The position numbers and the translations under genes were made by a program. The notes under the pieces were generated by a model. The model did not search any database, was not told the origin of the DNA, and was given only the letters and a program-made list of their open reading frames with translations. A DNA stretch of 36,318 nucleotides, from NCBI GenBank assembly GCA_015662865.1, contig DQTH01000304.1, forward strand, positions 1 to 36,318. The letters run 5' to 3'. Shown here piece by piece: positions 1-8,080 of this stretch (positions are counted from its first letter, which is position 1; the number at the start of each line of letters is the position of its first letter). The DNA is from Desulfocapsa sulfexigens. GTDB lineage: Bacteria > Desulfobacterota > Desulfobulbia > Desulfobulbales > Desulfocapsaceae.

Positions 1-71
1 AAAGTGAAAGGCTTTTCACGTTAATATGTCATTATTTTAATTGGTTGGCTATGTTTTCTATTGTGTTTTGG

Positions 72-368
72 TCAACCCCGAAACTTGAGTTTTGTCTTTA
101 ACGATTCAAGCCATTTTAGGTAATGATTAAGGGATTCTTTAGCACGCCTGGCCCTGGTTTCTCCGATTCTGTTTTCTCCGAAAAAGAGGTAAATAAGGGC
201 ACCTACAAATGGAACAAGCAGGATGACAACCAGCCAGGCAAGTGTAACGCCATATTGGCGTTTACGCATAATGACGCGTATTGAGAGGCTCAGTCGAATA
301 AAGAAATCAGCGAGAGGAATGATGACTGCAGGAAGTTGAACGCTCCAGTGTATAGCTTCAGTTTCCAT
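72..368 (-). CDS. Truncated cardiolipin-synthase-like N-terminal (PLDc_N) membrane protein
   Basis: 98 aa. Two hydrophobic segments (about residues 10-30 and 42-63) separated by a basic loop (RVIMRKRQYG) and followed by FFGENRIGE and a basic stretch. This is the usual N-terminal membrane region of phospholipase-D type cardiolipin synthases. A full enzyme is about 480 aa with two HKD motifs; none is present here because the frame stops at a TGA. Past the stop, another frame reads GVDQNTIENIANQL before its own stop, which resembles the linker that precedes the first catalytic domain in Cls, so a frameshifted, decaying cls is possible. A genuine stand-alone PLDc_N protein is the alternative. No Shine-Dalgarno sequence is visible before the ATG. 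The window edge limits what can be seen. Confidence 0.55.
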   Translation of the reverse strand: METEAIHWSVQLPAVIIPLADFFIRLSLSIRVIMRKRQYGVTLAWLVVILLVPFVGALIYLFFGENRIGETRARRAKESLNHYLKWLESLKTKLKFRG

Positions 369-481
369 AAATATTTATCTGTTAAAATGATTGGCTTAGG
401 TGTCGCTTAACACCTTACTCTTTAGAGTGAAAATATAAAAGATCTTAAACTGGTAAGTGCTAAACATGGTGATATGAGAAC

Positions 482-503
482 TACAGAGAATATTTTCTCT
501 GTA
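482..503. repeat. Perfect 9-bp-arm hairpin in the intergenic gap before argJ
   Basis: Arms TACAGAGAA and TTCTCTGTA with a 4-nt loop. On the plus strand it is followed by A residues and on the minus strand there is no T-run after it, so it does not look like an intrinsic terminator. It lies between the divergent cls fragment and argJ and could be an operator; nothing in the sequence identifies a binding protein. Confidence 0.35.
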
Positions 504-615
504 AAAAAAACAGGATAATATCCTGTAAAGTCCTAATTTTTCTCTGGCATTATTAATCACCGAAATGGTAAAGTACAAATTTTTATAGTTTCATTTTAAT
601 TGAGGTTACCAGCGC

Positions 616-1800
616 ATGAAGATTGAAGGTTTCTCCACCTCTGCAGTGGCAGCAGGAATCCGGTACAGTGACAGGCTGGATCTTGGGCTTATATACAGCA
701 ATGTCCCGGCAGTTACCGCCGGGGTTTTCACTCAAAATCAGGTGAAGGCAGCACCTGTTACCATTGACCAGAAACGTCTGAAGCTCGGACGTGCCCAGGC
801 AATACTTGTTAATAGCGGGAGTGCAAATGCCTGCACCGGCCTGAAAGGAATGGAGGACGCTCTTGTTACCAGTTCTCTTCTTTCTTCACGATTGAAAATT
901 GATGATGAGATGGTACTCCTTTCCTCCACAGGAGTGATAGGAGAACAACTGAATGTTCCTGCTTTTCGAGGAGCCATGGACGAGCTGGTTAAGGGCCTGA
1001 GTGAAGATAATTTTGAAAAGGTGGCCAATGCCATCATGACCACAGACACTGTGCCAAAGGTTGTCAGTCGAACTGTGAGAATGGGCGACCAAGAAGTCAA
1101 ATTCATGGGAATGGCCAAGGGGGCAGGGATGATCATGCCCAACATGGCAACCATGCTTTCATTTGTGATCACCGATGCACAGATAAGTTTTCCTGAATTG
1201 CACGATTCACTGACCCATGCAGTGAGCAGAACCTTTAACCGGATCACTGTGGATGGCGACACCAGTACAAATGATATGGTTCTGGTAATGGCAAACGGTA
1301 CTGCCTCCAATGAGTGGATTGATGAGGAAAACTCGCTTGACAGGCAACTCTTCAAAGATACTCTTGAGGATATATTGAAAGATTTGGCCTTGCAGATTGT
1401 CAGCGACGGTGAAGGTGCAAGTAAATGTATTACAATCCGTGTTTGCGGAGCCAAGGAAGAGGCAGAAGCAGAACAGATAGCAAGAACTGTCGCCAATTCT
1501 AATCTTGTCAAGACTGCCTTTTTTGGTGAAGATGCGAACTGGGGACGTATTTTTGCGGCCATGGGAAGATCCGGTGTTCGTATTTATCCGGAACGTGTTG
1601 ATATCGCCATTGGTGATGTTGTGCTTGTCCGAAATGGTCTGGCTGTCGGTAAAGAGGCTGAAAAAGCTGCCACCGAACTATTGAAAGAGAAAAAAATCGT
1701 GGTCTGTATTGATCTGAAAGACGGTATTGGCTGTGAAGAGGTTTATACCTGTGATTTTTCCCTCGATTACGTAAGGATCAATGCTGATTACAGGTCTTAA
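616..1800 (+). CDS. argJ: Bifunctional glutamate N-acetyltransferase / amino-acid N-acetyltransferase ArgJ
   Basis: 394 aa, normal family length. ArgJ recycles the acetyl group from N-acetylornithine to glutamate and, in bifunctional forms, also acetylates glutamate from acetyl-CoA in arginine synthesis. The self-cleavage motif KGAGMIMPNMATML is present, with Thr179 as the expected nucleophile splitting the alpha and beta chains. The oxyanion-hole STGVIG motif is at about 104-109, DGDTSTND follows in the beta chain, and the protein ends in the typical INADYRS. A GAGG sequence lies about 10 nt before the ATG. Mono- versus bifunctional activity cannot be told from the sequence. The parA-like gene starts 20 nt downstream, so the two are probably cotranscribed. 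Confidence 0.95.
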   Translation: MKIEGFSTSAVAAGIRYSDRLDLGLIYSNVPAVTAGVFTQNQVKAAPVTIDQKRLKLGRAQAILVNSGSANACTGLKGMEDALVTSSLLSSRLKIDDEMVLLSSTGVIGEQLNVPAFRGAMDELVKGLSEDNFEKVANAIMTTDTVPKVVSRTVRMGDQEVKFMGMAKGAGMIMPNMATMLSFVITDAQISFPELHDSLTHAVSRTFNRITVDGDTSTNDMVLVMANGTASNEWIDEENSLDRQLFKDTLEDILKDLALQIVSDGEGASKCITIRVCGAKEEAEAEQIARTVANSNLVKTAFFGEDANWGRIFAAMGRSGVRIYPERVDIAIGDVVLVRNGLAVGKEAEKAATELLKEKKIVVCIDLKDGIGCEEVYTCDFSLDYVRINADYRS

Positions 1801-1820
1801 TATAGGGTGAGGTCCTGGCA

Positions 1821-2555
1821 ATGAATGTAATAGCAGTCTATTCAAGCAAAGGCGGAGTAGGTAAAACTGCCGCTGCAGTAAACCTTTCCTATGCAGCTTC
1901 CATGAGAGGCAAAAACACCCTGCTCTGTGATATGGATCCGCAGGGTGCTGCAGGATACTATTATCGGGTACGACCAAAGAAAAAATTCAATAAAAAGCAA
2001 TTTTTAAAAGGAAACCTTGAAAATAATATCCGCCAGTCGGATTATCCTCATCTCGACTTGCTGCCGGCTCATTTTTCTTTCAGGAACCTGGACCTTGCAC
2101 TTGAGAAGGGAAAAAGTGAGGAGTTAAAAGGGATTTTTTCAAACCTTGCAGATGAATATGATGTCCTGATCATTGACTGTCCACCTAATATTAGTCTGTT
2201 GTCACAAAATATCATAATTGCAGCAGATCAGGTGGTTACTCCGGTTATTCCAACAACCTTATCCATCAGAGCTTTGGCCCAATTGATTAAATTTTTCGAA
2301 AAAATAGGGGTAAAACGTAAAAAACTGCGCGCATTTTTTTCAATGGTGGAGCGAAGGAAAAACATGCATGCAGATACTGTGAGGAACTACAGAAAGAAAA
2401 AGGTTTTTCTCCGAACTCTGGTTCCCTACCTGTCTGATGTGGAAAAAATGGGGATAACTCGTGAACCGGTGGCTGTTACATGCCCCGGATCTCCTGCCGC
2501 AATTGCGTATGACAGGCTATGGATGGAAATTTGGAAACGCAGGATTCGTGATTAA
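1821..2555 (+). CDS. Orphan ParA/MinD-family ATPase
   Basis: 244 aa. Deviant Walker A KGGVGKT at residues 10-16 with the signature lysine Lys10, MDPQG at about 38-42, and a Walker B region VLIIDCPPN near 114-122 give the classical ParA fold of cargo- or chromosome-partitioning ATPases. There is a basic insertion (RPKKKFNKKQF) after the switch I region. No parB or centromere-like repeat is visible nearby, so this is unlikely to be the chromosomal ParABS pair. It follows argJ by 20 nt and has a GAGGT ribosome site. Cargo is unknown; protein or organelle positioning is the general role of such orphans. The ParA assignment is firm, the function is not. Confidence 0.85.
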   Translation: MNVIAVYSSKGGVGKTAAAVNLSYAASMRGKNTLLCDMDPQGAAGYYYRVRPKKKFNKKQFLKGNLENNIRQSDYPHLDLLPAHFSFRNLDLALEKGKSEELKGIFSNLADEYDVLIIDCPPNISLLSQNIIIAADQVVTPVIPTTLSIRALAQLIKFFEKIGVKRKKLRAFFSMVERRKNMHADTVRNYRKKKVFLRTLVPYLSDVEKMGITREPVAVTCPGSPAAIAYDRLWMEIWKRRIRD

Positions 2556-2876
2556 CCAGTTGGCTGTTCCGGTAATTTGCTACATACTTTTTACTTCGTA
2601 ATGGTTTGAATTTTATCTGTTATTCTTAAGATACAGTGTAAATGTTTTCGCGAAATGAAATACCGGTGTCTGTCCGGGAATGAGATTTTTTTCTAAATCG
2701 AGGCGCAGGATTAATTCTGCCGCTGACATAGGTTTGATATCCCGAGGATGAAATTTCTCATACAACAAAGAGTTAGGAGAAAAAGTCCATTTATGAACAG
2801 GCACTTGCCAAGCATATACCTCCTTCAGAGCTTTTAGATGTATTCCTTTCCCGGAACTGTTACAAAGTAAAACTAT
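2556..2876. other. Gap between parA-like gene and MFS transporter, with a doubtful minus-strand ORF
   Basis: The stretch holds one open frame on the minus strand (2613-2903, up to 96 aa). Its C-terminal half (PMSAAELILRLDLEKNLI) has a protein-like composition, but it overlaps the start of the MFS gene and has no good ribosome site at its first ATG. An AAGGAGG occurs inside it near 2817-2825, followed out of frame by an ATG. It may be a small gene, a gene remnant or chance. No terminator or promoter was recognised. Confidence 0.2.
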
Positions 2877-4058
2877 ATGAATGTAACTGTTCCACAGCAG
2901 CATCTTTCCAGAGTTATCAGCGGATTATTTTTTCTGGCAGGATTGTTCTTTCTTAATTTTACCTCAAGGGTTATCTTCTCACCGCTTCTCCCTGTAATCG
3001 AACAGGAAATGGGAATTGCCCATGCCCAATCCGGCTCGCTTTTTCTGTTTATTTCTGTTGGCTATTTTTTCTCAGTGTTTTCATCAGGCTTTGTTTCTGC
3101 AAAAATCAACCATAAACGAACCATTGTTCTTTCGAGCCTTACCCTTGGCCTTGCTCTATTTATTCTTAGTGGATGTAAAACCCTGTTCACTTTGCAGCTT
3201 GGACTTCTGGGCCTGGGGCTTGGTGCAGGGATCTATTTTCCTTCAGGTCTTGCAACTATTGCAAATCTGGTTGCTCCAGCTTACCTTTCAAGGGGGATGG
3301 CCATCCATGAGCTTGCTCCTAATCTCGGTTTTGTGGCAGCCCCGCTTCTCTGTGAACTATTTCTTTCTTTCCTGCCATGGCGGCAGGGGCTTACCCTGTT
3401 GAGTATATTTATAATTGGTGGTGGAATAAGTTATGCGATCAGCTCCCATGGCTCCAAAGAAAAGGGCCGGGCACCTGATTTGTCTGCCTCATCAACATTA
3501 TTTCGCATGCCCATATTCTGGGCAATGGTAGTCCTTTTTTCCCTGGCAATCTGTTCTACACTCGGTATCTATTCCATGGCACCTCTGTTTCTGGTGCATG
3601 ATCATGGGATGGATTCCAGCAAGGCAAACCGCCTGCTTGCATTATCAAGGGTTGCCGCAATTCTGATGCCACTTGCCGGTGGCTGGTTTGGCGATAAATT
3701 TGGTAAACAACAGGTTATGGCAATTTTGCTTCTGCTGACAGGTCTTCTCACTGCATCAATGGCAATGGTCGGTGATAACATGTGGCTGATCGTACTTGTT
3801 GTGGCACAGCCTCTATTTGCAGTCTGTTTTTTTCCTCCGGGATTTGCAGTGCTTTCAAAGCTTGGCTCTGCTCAGTATGGAAACCTTGCAGTTTCTCTCT
3901 GCCTGCCTATTTCTTTTCTCATTGGTGGTGGTTTGATGCCCACTTTAATAGGCTGGATTGGCGACGTGTATTCCATCAGCGCCGGATTTATTCTCGTCGG
4001 TTCCATGATGGCAGTTGCAGGAGGCATCTCTTTATTTGTTACTTTGATGGATTTGTAA
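2877..4058 (+). CDS. Major facilitator superfamily transporter
   Basis: 393 aa, strongly hydrophobic throughout with about 12 predicted membrane segments, the normal size and layout of MFS permeases. After helix 1 the segment ISVGYFFSVFSSGFVSAKINHKRTI corresponds to the helix 2-3 region where the MFS A-motif lies, and a second A-like motif, GGWFGDKFGKQ, follows helix 8. Substrate is not predictable from sequence; the nearest impression is of general nitrate/sugar-phosphate/drug-type permeases. The ribosome site before the ATG is weak. The stop codon lies inside the left arm of a long inverted repeat (4046-4172). Confidence 0.85.
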   Translation: MNVTVPQQHLSRVISGLFFLAGLFFLNFTSRVIFSPLLPVIEQEMGIAHAQSGSLFLFISVGYFFSVFSSGFVSAKINHKRTIVLSSLTLGLALFILSGCKTLFTLQLGLLGLGLGAGIYFPSGLATIANLVAPAYLSRGMAIHELAPNLGFVAAPLLCELFLSFLPWRQGLTLLSIFIIGGGISYAISSHGSKEKGRAPDLSASSTLFRMPIFWAMVVLFSLAICSTLGIYSMAPLFLVHDHGMDSSKANRLLALSRVAAILMPLAGGWFGDKFGKQQVMAILLLLTGLLTASMAMVGDNMWLIVLVVAQPLFAVCFFPPGFAVLSKLGSAQYGNLAVSLCLPISFLIGGGLMPTLIGWIGDVYSISAGFILVGSMMAVAGGISLFVTLMDL

Positions 4059-4172
4059 AAACTCTTCATCTTCTTCGTTGCTGCAAAAGATTTATTATTA
4101 CAACGCACGTTAGTACACTGAAATGATAAATCTTTTACGCGCCTCGAATATGAAGTTTTTTACAAATCTATC
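4046..4172. repeat. MITE-like imperfect palindrome overlapping the MFS gene's 3' end
   Basis: Outer arms at 4046-4069 and 4150-4172 pair with few mismatches (core ATTTGTAAAAA / TTTTTTACAAAT). An inner pair at 4083-4098 (GCAAAAGATTTATTAT) and 4123-4140 (ATGATAAATCTTTTACGC) also matches. The whole stretch can fold into a long hairpin. The left arm supplies the last codons and stop of the MFS gene. Its left half (4068-4093) resembles 29061-29085 in the second element at 29013-29177, suggesting a dispersed family of mobile or folded repeats. No transposase is present. It may also act as a transcript end. Confidence 0.6.
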
Positions 4173-4189
4173 GTAGATTTTATCTTTTT
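4164..4189 (+). terminator. Possible terminator after the MFS gene
   Basis: AAATCTA-TCG-TAGATTT stem followed by TATCTTTTT. It is AT-rich and competes with the larger palindrome at 4046-4172, so efficiency is doubtful. Confidence 0.4.
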
Positions 4190-4309
4190 GCGAGTTCATC
4201 ACTTTTATGAAAAAGCAAAGAATGATATCTTAGTGTAAGGAAGGCGATGAAATGGCGCTGATTTTATTAAGATTTTACAAAAATTGTATCAAGAAGAGAA
4301 ACATAAGAG

Positions 4310-4537
4310 ATGGCCAATCGACCAAACTGCATGAAATGTGTCTATTACTATGTGACCCATGACCCTGCTCAACCTCAAGGTTGCAGGGGGCTCGGGTTTA
4401 AATCTGTGCAGAATCCGGCTGCAATGGTTTTTGCTTCATCCGGAATGGAATGCCATCTTTTTACAGAAAAAAAGATAAAAAACCAGAATAGTGGTAACAA
4501 CAGCTCCGGCGGATCCCGTGGCGGGTTAGTAGCTTAA
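4310..4537 (+). CDS. Small conserved cysteine protein of unknown function
   Basis: 75 aa. Four cysteines (Cys7, Cys10, Cys25, Cys48) in a CxxC...GC...C pattern with the sequence CVYYYVTHDPAQPQGC and a later SSGMECHLF, followed by a polar Gly/Ser tail. Similar short proteins occur in deltaproteobacteria and are sometimes given the misleading label uracil-DNA glycosylase; I see no glycosylase motif. The cysteines could bind zinc or an iron-sulfur cluster (inference). It ends 18 nt before the aminotransferase gene and is probably in its operon. The ribosome site (AAGAG just before the ATG) is poor. Confidence 0.7.
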   Translation: MANRPNCMKCVYYYVTHDPAQPQGCRGLGFKSVQNPAAMVFASSGMECHLFTEKKIKNQNSGNNSSGGSRGGLVA

Positions 4538-4555
4538 GAGCAGGGAGTATTGAAT

Positions 4556-5809
4556 ATGAAGTTGTCTCAATTTGGTGAACAGTTTACCAGCGGTGCAGGG
4601 ATCCTCAGTCTGATGGATGATCTTGGAAATGCTCTGGCCACTGGCGGTGATGATATGATCATGATGGGAGGGGGCAATCCCGGTCATGTGCCTGGTTTTC
4701 AGGAAGTTATTCAGAAACGTTTGCAGTTTCTTGCTGCTGACAAAAGTTCTTTTCAGAAACTGATAGGTGTCTATGATCCGCCTCAGGGAGAAAAAGATTT
4801 TGTTGATGTTCTGGCAGGACTGCTCAGTCGTGAATATGGCTGGGATGTGGGGCCTGAAAATATCTGTCTGACAAACGGAAGTCAGGCAGGATTTTTTCTT
4901 CTTTTCAACATGTTTGCAGGCAAGTATCCCGGAGGTGCCTCCAGGAAGATTCGTCTTCCGCTGGCACCCGAATATATCGGTTATGCAGACCTTGGAACCT
5001 GTGACTCTTTCTTTATTTCAAGCAGACCCCGAATTGAGCTTCTTGAGGATAATCAGTTTAAATATCATGTTGATTTTGAAAACCTCAATATAGGGTCTGA
5101 AACCGGTGCCATCTGTGTCTCTCGCCCGACAAACCCAACTGGGAATGTGCTCACCGATGATGAGATAGCACATCTTGATGAGCTGGCCAGAGAACACGAT
5201 GTGCCCCTGATCCTTGACAACGCATACGGAGTTCCCTTTCCAGGCATTATCTACACAGAAGCAAAGCCTGTATGGAATGAGAATATAATCGTTTGTCTGT
5301 CACTCTCCAAGCTGGGGCTTCCGGCTGCCAGGACCGGAATTATCGTTGCCCGCAGTGAAGTAGTCAAGGCAGTGTCCGGTATGAATGCCATAATGAACCT
5401 TTCAACCGGAAGCTTTGGTGCCATGCTTGCCCATGAGATGGTTGAAAGTGGAGAAGTTCTGGAACTGAGCAGAAATGTTATCAAACCTTTCTATCAGCAG
5501 AAAATGGAAAAGGCTTTTGCCCGGTTCCATGAGGAGCTGAAAGGAACCCCATATAAAATACATAAACCTGAAGGCGCTATGTTTTTATGGCTCTGGTTTG
5601 AAGATCTGCCCATATCCAGCCATGAGCTGTATCAACGACTCAAGGCAAGAGATGTGCTGGTTGTTTCCGGGCATTTTTTCTTTCCAGGCCTTGAACGGGC
5701 GTGGCAGCATCAGAATGAGTGTATCAGAGTGACCTATTCACAGGATGAGGAACTGGTTGCAAAGGGCATTAAGATAATTGCTGAAGAAGTGAAAAAGGCA
5801 TATTCCTGA
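4556..5809 (+). CDS. avtA: AvtA-like valine-pyruvate aminotransferase (class I/II PLP enzyme)
   Basis: 417 aa from the ATG at 4556; a TTG six nt upstream is also open, but AGGGAG at 4542-4547 is spaced correctly only for the ATG. Fold type I aminotransferase: N-terminal GGGNPGHVPGF, SRPTNPTGNV in the middle, DNAYGVPFPG, and the PLP-lysine motif SLSKLGLPAARTG, with the terminal-domain arginine region ECIRVTYSQ. The long-loop pattern around IGVYDPPQGEKDF and LTNGSQAGFFLLFN is typical of AvtA, which interconverts valine/alanine with 2-ketoisovalerate/pyruvate. Other class I substrates cannot be excluded. The stop overlaps the next gene's ATG by one base (TGATG), implying translational coupling. 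Confidence 0.85.
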   Translation: MKLSQFGEQFTSGAGILSLMDDLGNALATGGDDMIMMGGGNPGHVPGFQEVIQKRLQFLAADKSSFQKLIGVYDPPQGEKDFVDVLAGLLSREYGWDVGPENICLTNGSQAGFFLLFNMFAGKYPGGASRKIRLPLAPEYIGYADLGTCDSFFISSRPRIELLEDNQFKYHVDFENLNIGSETGAICVSRPTNPTGNVLTDDEIAHLDELAREHDVPLILDNAYGVPFPGIIYTEAKPVWNENIIVCLSLSKLGLPAARTGIIVARSEVVKAVSGMNAIMNLSTGSFGAMLAHEMVESGEVLELSRNVIKPFYQQKMEKAFARFHEELKGTPYKIHKPEGAMFLWLWFEDLPISSHELYQRLKARDVLVVSGHFFFPGLERAWQHQNECIRVTYSQDEELVAKGIKIIAEEVKKAYS

Positions 5810-7554
5810 TGGAGAAGAGAAGCGTGGGGGACAAGACAAAATACATATTTGCAGGAATTGTGCTTACTGCAGTTTTCCTGTGCAGCGGCGCTGCTTTTGG
5901 CCAATGCCTGCAGGGAGACTGCAAAAATGGTTACGGTATACTTGTTCATGAAGATGGCAGACGCTACAGTGGCGATTTTAGAGCTGGTGCCATCCACGGG
6001 AAAGGGATACTTACCTATGCCAATGGGATGAAATATGATGGGGAATTTGAAAAAGGCCGGTTTCATGGCAAAGGAGTTCTCACAAGCCCGGATGGCAGAA
6101 GATATGAGGGCCAGTTTCAGGATAATGTTATCGATGGTCAGGGAGTCTTGAACAATAAAGATGGTAGTATCTACAAAGGTGAATTTCATCTCGGACATTA
6201 CCATGGCACCGGAGTTCTCGATTATCCTGATGGCCGTCACTACGAGGGCGAGTTCAGGATTGATTTACTGGAAGGACAGGGGAAACTGACCTATCCGGAC
6301 AACACCTGGTTTGAAGGTGAATTTCATAATGGCAAGCCAGCCGGAATCGGCACCAGAATGTATGGTGACGGCTCTAAATACACCGGCGGTTATTATGGCG
6401 GGGAACGTCGGGGGCACGGTGTTTGGGAAGGCAGCGATCAGAATCATTACGAGGGCGATTTCGCAAGGGATGCCTACAATGGCCATGGTATTTTAAGATA
6501 TGGTGATGGAAGGGTTTACACCGGTGAGTTTTTAGACAATTACCGGCACGGAGAAGGTGAGCTGGTCTATACCGACAAAACACGGTATGTGGGCCAGTTT
6601 GACCACGGAAAAATGCAGGGAAAAGGAATTCTTTATTACCCTGATTCGAGCCGTTATGAAGGAGAATTTCATAATGGCCTGCGTCATGGCAATGGAAAAC
6701 ATTTTTATGCAGATGGTTCGGTTTATGAAGGAGAATTTCGCAATGGCAAGGCCAATGGGTTAGGAAAACTCAAATCTGCTGACGGCAAACGATTCACCGG
6801 TACCTTCATAGATGGAAAACCGGTTCAAAAAGTTGTGGATGAACCACCAATTGAAGTTGTTGAGACAAATGCTCCCACAATTGTTGCAAAGGACATTGAT
6901 AAAGTGGAAGCATCGGTGGCTAAGCCAAAAGCAACCGGTTACATCCTGCATAAGGGCAGGGTCTGCCGTGCCTCAGATAAACAACCTGTGGATGGCAGGG
7001 TGGAATACCTTTATGCAAACGGAATGTTCTATCATGGACAGATGAAGCATGGCCTTATGGATGGAAACGGCATTGTGGAATACCCAAGTGGTGATATCTA
7101 TGAAGGCGCTCTCAGCAAAGGAAAACTCTATGGCAGCGGCATTTATAAGTATTCTAATGGTCGCCGCTACCAGGGTGATTTTGTTCAAGGTGTAAAAGAA
7201 GGAACCGGGGTCTTCAGTTATCCGGATGGCTCCAGGTACGCAGGGCAGTTTGAAAAGGATCATTTTTCAGGAAAGGGCAGCTACTATTTCAGCGATGGCA
7301 GCAACTATGAAGGGGACTTTCATCTTGGTCGTTTTCAGGGAAAAGGAAAACTGACCTACGCTGATGGCAGCGTTATCACCGGAGAATTTAAGGATGATAT
7401 GCCACATGGAAAAGGAGTGCTAATTTCCGCTGACGGCAGTCGTTATGATGGCGAATTTGAAATGGGGCGCAGAAATGGATTTGGTAAATTAGTCCTGAAG
7501 AACGGCAAGATATATGAAGGGCAATTCAAAGATGATGCATATCTTTATCCCTGA
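5809..7554 (+). CDS. Exported protein with about 21 MORN repeats
   Basis: 581 aa. N-terminal signal peptide (hydrophobic run at about residues 13-30, likely cleavage near AAFG-Q), followed by an array of MORN repeats of about 23 aa, each with the pattern G-x-G-x-L-x-Y-x-D-G-x-x-Y-x-G-x-F. I count about 13 in a first block (to about residue 335), a roughly 60-residue linker without repeats (PIEVVETNAPTIVAKD region) and about 8 in a second block to the C-terminus. MORN arrays form elongated beta-sheet scaffolds that bind membranes or proteins; no catalytic domain is present, so a periplasmic or surface scaffold is likely. The start overlaps the avtA stop. Specific partner unknown. Confidence 0.88.
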   Translation: MEKRSVGDKTKYIFAGIVLTAVFLCSGAAFGQCLQGDCKNGYGILVHEDGRRYSGDFRAGAIHGKGILTYANGMKYDGEFEKGRFHGKGVLTSPDGRRYEGQFQDNVIDGQGVLNNKDGSIYKGEFHLGHYHGTGVLDYPDGRHYEGEFRIDLLEGQGKLTYPDNTWFEGEFHNGKPAGIGTRMYGDGSKYTGGYYGGERRGHGVWEGSDQNHYEGDFARDAYNGHGILRYGDGRVYTGEFLDNYRHGEGELVYTDKTRYVGQFDHGKMQGKGILYYPDSSRYEGEFHNGLRHGNGKHFYADGSVYEGEFRNGKANGLGKLKSADGKRFTGTFIDGKPVQKVVDEPPIEVVETNAPTIVAKDIDKVEASVAKPKATGYILHKGRVCRASDKQPVDGRVEYLYANGMFYHGQMKHGLMDGNGIVEYPSGDIYEGALSKGKLYGSGIYKYSNGRRYQGDFVQGVKEGTGVFSYPDGSRYAGQFEKDHFSGKGSYYFSDGSNYEGDFHLGRFQGKGKLTYADGSVITGEFKDDMPHGKGVLISADGSRYDGEFEMGRRNGFGKLVLKNGKIYEGQFKDDAYLYP

Positions 7555-7588
7555 TTACTTGAACCTGATTGGGTCAACTTTTATTCTG

Positions 7589-7605
7589 TTAACTTAATAA
7601 GTTAA
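7589..7605. repeat. Small hairpin after the MORN gene
   Basis: TTAACTT-AAT-AAGTTAA, 35 nt beyond the MORN protein stop. AT-rich and without a T-run, so only a weak candidate for a transcript end. Confidence 0.3.
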
Positions 7606-7690
7606 ATTGAAAAAATCACACAGCCGTAACGTATTCAGGTTGAAATTATAAAAAAATCGACAGATAGTTTAATATATTGTGAGGTAAACA

Positions 7691-8074
7691 ATGCGCTGGA
7701 GCTACAAAACAGTACATTTCAGTATGAAAAAAGATGGCCTTCTTGGCGGTGCCTTTCTGGATGAATCAGAGATAGAGAGTACCTTGAATGATTACGGCAA
7801 AGCCGGCTGGGAGCTTATCTCGTTTACAGAAGTGAGTGACGGATTGATAGCGGTATTTAAACAGCCCTTTTCAAGGGGGATACCAAATCTTGAAGAGTAT
7901 GACGAGCAGGAAGAAGAATCTGAAGTTGAAACCGAAGCTGTCGAAACTGTTACCCCTGTGGTGAAATCCGCTTTTTCCGGTACTTTAGAGAATGAGGAAG
8001 AAAGTGAACCCGAAAATGTGGAAGAGGAAAGCGCGACCGATGATTCTGATGTCGGGTCCATTCGCATAAACTGA
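7691..8074 (+). CDS. DUF4177 domain protein with acidic tail
   Basis: 127 aa. Residues 1-60 (RWSYKTVHF ... STLNDYGKAGWELISF ... GLIAVFKQP) match the DUF4177 pattern: a short beta-alpha-beta fold with the invariant 'LN..G..GWELI' core, found as small stand-alone proteins of unknown role. Residues from about 68 onward are very rich in Glu/Asp/Ser, a probably disordered acidic tail that is not part of the usual family. GTGAGG precedes the ATG at proper spacing. The amidohydrolase starts 6 nt downstream, so they are likely cotranscribed. Confidence 0.75.
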   Translation: MRWSYKTVHFSMKKDGLLGGAFLDESEIESTLNDYGKAGWELISFTEVSDGLIAVFKQPFSRGIPNLEEYDEQEEESEVETEAVETVTPVVKSAFSGTLENEEESEPENVEEESATDDSDVGSIRIN

Positions 8075-8080
8075 GTTATT

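Noticed and set aside
482-503. Hairpin considered as a terminator
   Set aside because: The run next to it is A on the plus strand, so it has no T-run after the stem in either direction.
396-578. 60-codon minus-strand frame between the cls fragment and argJ
   Set aside because: Low-complexity, AT-driven translation without family features or ribosome site.
738-1562. 274-codon open frame on the minus strand
   Set aside because: Fully antisense to argJ, Ser/Leu-rich translation typical of a shadow frame, no ribosome site.
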